A stretch of DNA of 25,670 nt from an uncultured Lacibacter sp. (GTDB lineage: Bacteria > Bacteroidota > Bacteroidia > Chitinophagales > Chitinophagaceae), in NCBI RefSeq assembly GCF_946479605.1, contig NZ_CAMLGT010000024.1:1-25670 (forward strand), written 5' to 3'. Under the pieces are notes generated by a model. It made no database searches and was not told where the DNA came from. It was given only the letters and a program-made list of their open reading frames with translations. Both the position numbers and the translations under genes were made by a program. Shown piece after piece: positions 22,893 to 25,670 of this stretch (its first letter is position 1; every line of letters starts with the position of its first letter).

Positions 22893-25403
22893 TTACATTG
22901 CATCCACATCCGCTATCAACACCACACTTTTAAAATTGGGATGATTATGCAACAGCACCGTTTGTGCATGAATCATTTCCTTGCATTGATGAATCAAGTG
23001 TGCATCCTTCGGCAGCTTTAACACCAACTCCATGATGTACTGGTTACGCACCCTGTTCACCACGGGTTCTGCAGGACCAACCATATAATTGCCAAATAAT
23101 GGCCGCATATTTTCGCCCACCATTTGTGCAGCAGCTTCAACGGTTTCTTTTTGTTTATGTTTAAACGTGATCTGTATAATGCGTGTAAACGGCGGATAAT
23201 AAAACTGCCGCCTTGCCTGCAACTCCACAGAAAAAAATAATTTATAATCGTGTGCTTTTACAAACTGCAGCACAGGATGGTTGATGTTCGCCACCTGTAT
23301 CATCACATGTCCATCTGCATCTTTTCGTCCAGCACGACCACTCACCTGCTCCATCAATTGAAAAGCACGTTCATTTACACGAAAATCAGCAAAGCTTAAC
23401 AAGCTGTCTGCATCAAGAATACCAACCAGATTTACCTTTTCAAAATCCAATCCCTTCACCACCATTTGTGTACCAACTAAAATATCAATGCGGTGTTGTT
23501 CGAATTGCTGAATGAGTTGATCATGCGCCGTCTTACCACTCACTGTATCATAATCCATCCGTGCAATCTTTGCTTTGGGAAACAGTTCCTGCAATTGCTC
23601 TTCCACTTTCTCCGTTCCAAAGTTGTGCTGCATGAAATCGTGGCTGCCGCATGCTTCGCAAGTAGTAACGGTTGGATAAACTGTACCGCAGTAATGACAT
23701 TGCAGTTTATGTTTAAACTTATGATAGGTTAAACTCACATCACAATAACGGCAATGTGGAATCCAGCCGCATGTTTTACAAACCTGGTGCGGTGTGTACC
23801 CACGACGGTTTTGAAACAGAATTACCTGTTTTTCCTGCGCCAACGATTTTTCAATGGCTTCCTGCAATGCAGGAGCAATCATTACTTTTTCTTTTGTTTG
23901 TTTGAACAATGGTTTGGTATCAACCAACTCAATGGTTGGCAATGCACCTGCACCAAACCGCTCCATCAATTCAACCAACCCATACTTCCCGGTATGTGTA
24001 TTGTAATAAGATTCCACTGAAGGCGTGCCACTGCCTAACAACATTTTGGCACCAAACACAGAGGCATAATAAGCGGCTGCATCTCTTGCATTGTATCGTG
24101 GCGCAGGTTGCTGTTGTTTGTAACTGCTGTCGTGTTCTTCATCGCACACAATCAAACCCAGATCAGCAAACGGAAGAAACAACGAACTTCTTGCACCCAG
24201 CACCACTTTCATTTCACCACTCTTGATCTTGTTCCATATTTCAATGCGTTCGTTCTGGTTAAACTTGCTGTGATAAATACCAATGTAACCACCAAAATGT
24301 TTTTGTAAGCGGCGAATGATCTGTGCGGTCAAAGCGATCTCAGGTAACAGATACAACACCTGTTTCCCTTTTTTGATGTACTCTTCAATAAGTTTAATGT
24401 AGAGTTGTGTTTTACCACTTCCTGTAACACCATGTAACAGGCAAACAGGTTTTGCTTCAAACGATGCTCTGATTTGCTGAAACGCAGTTTGCTGTGCAGC
24501 TGTTAATTCAAAGTCGATCGATACATTTCTTGGCAGATTCTGCAACCGATCCACTGCACGTTTCTCCAAGAATAAAATCCCCTTCTCTACCAACCCTTTC
24601 AGTTGTGCATCACTGGCGTTACTTTTTTTGAGCAAAGCTGTTTTGCTTACTTCGCCTTCTGTTTTTATCAGGTGCAAATAGCTTAACAGTAATTCCATTT
24701 GCTTGGGTGCACGGCTCCAGTTGTTGAGCAAGTCGCTCAGCTGATCTTCATTATCGTATTGGGGATTGAGTAAGACGAAGGTTTCTTTCTTGGCTGAATA
24801 CGTTTCTTTCAATGATTCCCAAACAAAACAAACACGCTTTTCGATCAACCGTTTTACAACAGGATACACATGCGATGTGTCGAGTATCTGCTGCACTTCG
24901 GGCAACTTCAACTCTTTTCTTATCAGTAAAGCTTCGGCAACCAGATATTCATCATGATCAAGAGTAGAAAAATCTTCACCAATTTCTTCGTTGTAAATTA
25001 AAATGGTTTCGCTGCTGAGTTTAAAATGCGCAGGTAATGCAGCTGCCATCACTTCACCTTCAGTGCACAAATAATAATCGGCTATCCATTGCCACAATTT
25101 CAATTGCTCTTCGTGGATGATGGGTTCAACATCCAGTACATTCAAAATAAACTTCGGATCAAAGGCTGCGGGTTTGTCGTTATGCAATGTTTTTATCACA
25201 CCTGCGTAACGTTTCTTCCGCAGCTCCACTTCTACACGCACACCTACACGCACTTGCTCAAGCAAACGATCAGGAATGCTCCATGTATAGTTTTTTGGAA
25301 GAGCAAGTGGTATAATAATTTCTGCGTAACCCCTATCCCCTAAAGGGGGATGAGTATCCGCAGGTTTATCTGCACTATTATTTTCGTCAGCAAATAAGTT
25401 CAT
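22893..25403 (-). CDS. priA: Primosomal protein N' (replication restart helicase)
   Basis: PriA recognises stalled forks and D-loops, unwinds them in 3'-5' direction and starts reloading of the replicative helicase. The 836-aa protein has the N-terminal DNA 3'-end-binding domain (IIIPLALPKNYTWSIP), Walker A GVTGSGKT (325-332), DEEH box (421-424), LLGSGTPS, GTQMVVKGLDFEKV and SGRAGR helicase motifs. The zinc-binding insertion has eight Cys (542, 545, 551, 554, 569, 572, 582, 585), all kept. The first 27 residues precede the usual family start; residues 16-25 (DTHPPLGDRG) are encoded by a palindromic repeat at 25329-25359. No ATG lies between the repeat and the conserved domain, so the extended N-terminus is probably real. 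It follows the probable plsC by 44 bp on the same strand. Confidence 0.96.
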   Translation of the reverse strand: MNLFADENNSADKPADTHPPLGDRGYAEIIIPLALPKNYTWSIPDRLLEQVRVGVRVEVELRKKRYAGVIKTLHNDKPAAFDPKFILNVLDVEPIIHEEQLKLWQWIADYYLCTEGEVMAAALPAHFKLSSETILIYNEEIGEDFSTLDHDEYLVAEALLIRKELKLPEVQQILDTSHVYPVVKRLIEKRVCFVWESLKETYSAKKETFVLLNPQYDNEDQLSDLLNNWSRAPKQMELLLSYLHLIKTEGEVSKTALLKKSNASDAQLKGLVEKGILFLEKRAVDRLQNLPRNVSIDFELTAAQQTAFQQIRASFEAKPVCLLHGVTGSGKTQLYIKLIEEYIKKGKQVLYLLPEIALTAQIIRRLQKHFGGYIGIYHSKFNQNERIEIWNKIKSGEMKVVLGARSSLFLPFADLGLIVCDEEHDSSYKQQQPAPRYNARDAAAYYASVFGAKMLLGSGTPSVESYYNTHTGKYGLVELMERFGAGALPTIELVDTKPLFKQTKEKVMIAPALQEAIEKSLAQEKQVILFQNRRGYTPHQVCKTCGWIPHCRYCDVSLTYHKFKHKLQCHYCGTVYPTVTTCEACGSHDFMQHNFGTEKVEEQLQELFPKAKIARMDYDTVSGKTAHDQLIQQFEQHRIDILVGTQMVVKGLDFEKVNLVGILDADSLLSFADFRVNERAFQLMEQVSGRAGRKDADGHVMIQVANINHPVLQFVKAHDYKLFFSVELQARRQFYYPPFTRIIQITFKHKQKETVEAAAQMVGENMRPLFGNYMVGPAEPVVNRVRNQYIMELVLKLPKDAHLIHQCKEMIHAQTVLLHNHPNFKSVVLIADVDAM
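25329..25359. repeat. GC-rich palindrome inside priA
   Basis: CCCCTAAAGGGG is the core (25337-25348), followed on the plus strand by GATGAGTATCC. It is closely related to the element at 25450-25476 and is read in frame by priA (residues 16-25). Confidence 0.75.
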
Positions 25404-25447
25404 GAGCAGATAAAATTAGGGAAGAATCAAACAATCGGAGTGTGTAT

Positions 25448-25670
25448 TTACACCCCTTTAGGGGATGGGGGTATCCAGCTCGCCTTATACTCCTTCAGCT
25501 TGGCTTGCATCAAATCATACACTTGCTGTTTTAGTTTAGGCACATCAAATGGTGTTAAACCTTCGGGAGAAATTTCTTCGAGATAAACAGTCCGCAGCTT
25601 ACCGGGAGTTAATGAAAAAATGCTACGCCAGTGCAAGCGATCGACAGCATCTAAAAACAACAAAGGCTTA
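25448..25670 (-). CDS. Probable 1-acyl-glycerol-3-phosphate acyltransferase, C-terminal part
   Basis: The frame is open to the window end, so only the last 73 codons are seen; the true start lies outside. The visible part reads KPLLFLDAVDRLHWRSIF, then LTPGKLRTVYLEEISPEGLTP and DVPKLKQQVYDLMQAKLKEY. This resembles the C-terminal end of PlsC-type acyltransferases, where a strand for the product site is followed by the TPxDIxxLKxxVxxxM helix. The catalytic HX4D motif would lie beyond the window, so the call is tentative. PlsC acylates lysophosphatidic acid at the cytoplasmic membrane. The final nine residues (WIPPSPKGV) are encoded by a palindromic repeat at 25450-25476, so this tail is probably not part of the ancestral protein. 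Confidence 0.6.
   Translation of the reverse strand, partial: KPLLFLDAVDRLHWRSIFSLTPGKLRTVYLEEISPEGLTPFDVPKLKQQVYDLMQAKLKEYKASWIPPSPKGV
25450..25476. repeat. GC-rich palindrome at the 3' end of the acyltransferase gene
   Basis: CCCCTTTAGGGG (25453-25464) followed by ATGGGGGTATCC. On the opposite strand, 19 of 20 bases match the element at 25329-25348. It codes the C-terminal tail of the acyltransferase and ends at its TAA stop. Confidence 0.75.

Overview
The window is an ordinary-looking stretch of Bacteroidota chromosome, most likely from the Chitinophagaceae/Chitinophagales. Several things point there: Bacteroidota-restricted families (DUF2723/GT117 membrane protein, DUF3810 peptidase-like protein, REC-CRP response regulator, RRM plus Gly-rich RNA-binding protein), promoters matching the Bacteroidota TTG / TAnnTTTG pattern instead of the E. 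coli -35/-10 type, little Shine-Dalgarno signal, and a moderate GC content. No phage, transposase, integrase, CRISPR array or recognisable defence island is visible. The family assignments come from reading motifs; no database search was run.

Layout. 1-2394 (minus): a PAS histidine kinase followed by its probable partner, a receiver-CRP/FNR fusion regulator, closed by a hairpin terminator. 2540-5424 (plus): a tight three-gene run of a membrane protein (DUF6498-like), a coiled-coil DUF2130 protein with a PD-(D/E)XK-like signature, and a membrane-anchored MtfA-type zinc peptidase. 5458-8284 (minus): a VWA-domain protein followed by a MoxR/ChlI-type AAA ATPase, a classic functional pair, separated by 202 bp that hold two palindromic repeats. 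8427-9044 (plus): a putative lipoprotein. 9126-13333 (minus): a large DUF2723/GT117 multi-pass protein and a divergent SAM-hydrolase-fold (DUF62) protein. 13410-16211 (minus): an SDR oxidoreductase, tRNA-Lys(TTT), and the conserved yceD-rpmF-plsX cluster linking ribosomal protein L32 to phospholipid synthesis. 16443-20696: DUF3810 protein (plus), dcd (minus), a 4'-phosphopantetheinyl transferase (plus), murB (minus) and a TIP30-like NAD(P)-binding protein (plus). 20776-22736 (plus): the RRM protein, a roughly 380-bp gene-free stretch with an orphan terminator hairpin, and an FUSC-family membrane protein. 22893-25670 (minus): priA and the 3' end of a probable PlsC-type acyltransferase.

How the parts fit. 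Lipid and envelope work dominates: plsX, the probable plsC, the phosphopantetheinyl transferase (possibly for acyl carrier protein) and murB, next to nucleotide and DNA maintenance (dcd, priA). Most genes sit singly or in short operons with clear hairpin terminators between convergent neighbours.

The most unusual feature is a scattered family of short GC-rich palindromes. Three of them lie inside the coding ends of unrelated genes (priA N-terminus, the probable plsC C-terminus, DUF3810 C-terminus), where they supply residues or the stop codon. Other points of note are an orphan terminator that may end a small RNA, and two genes whose perfect TAnnTTTG box lies only 4-6 nt before the ATG, suggesting leaderless mRNAs. 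I did not find a convincing new multi-gene system; the window is mainly housekeeping DNA with interesting small-scale structure.
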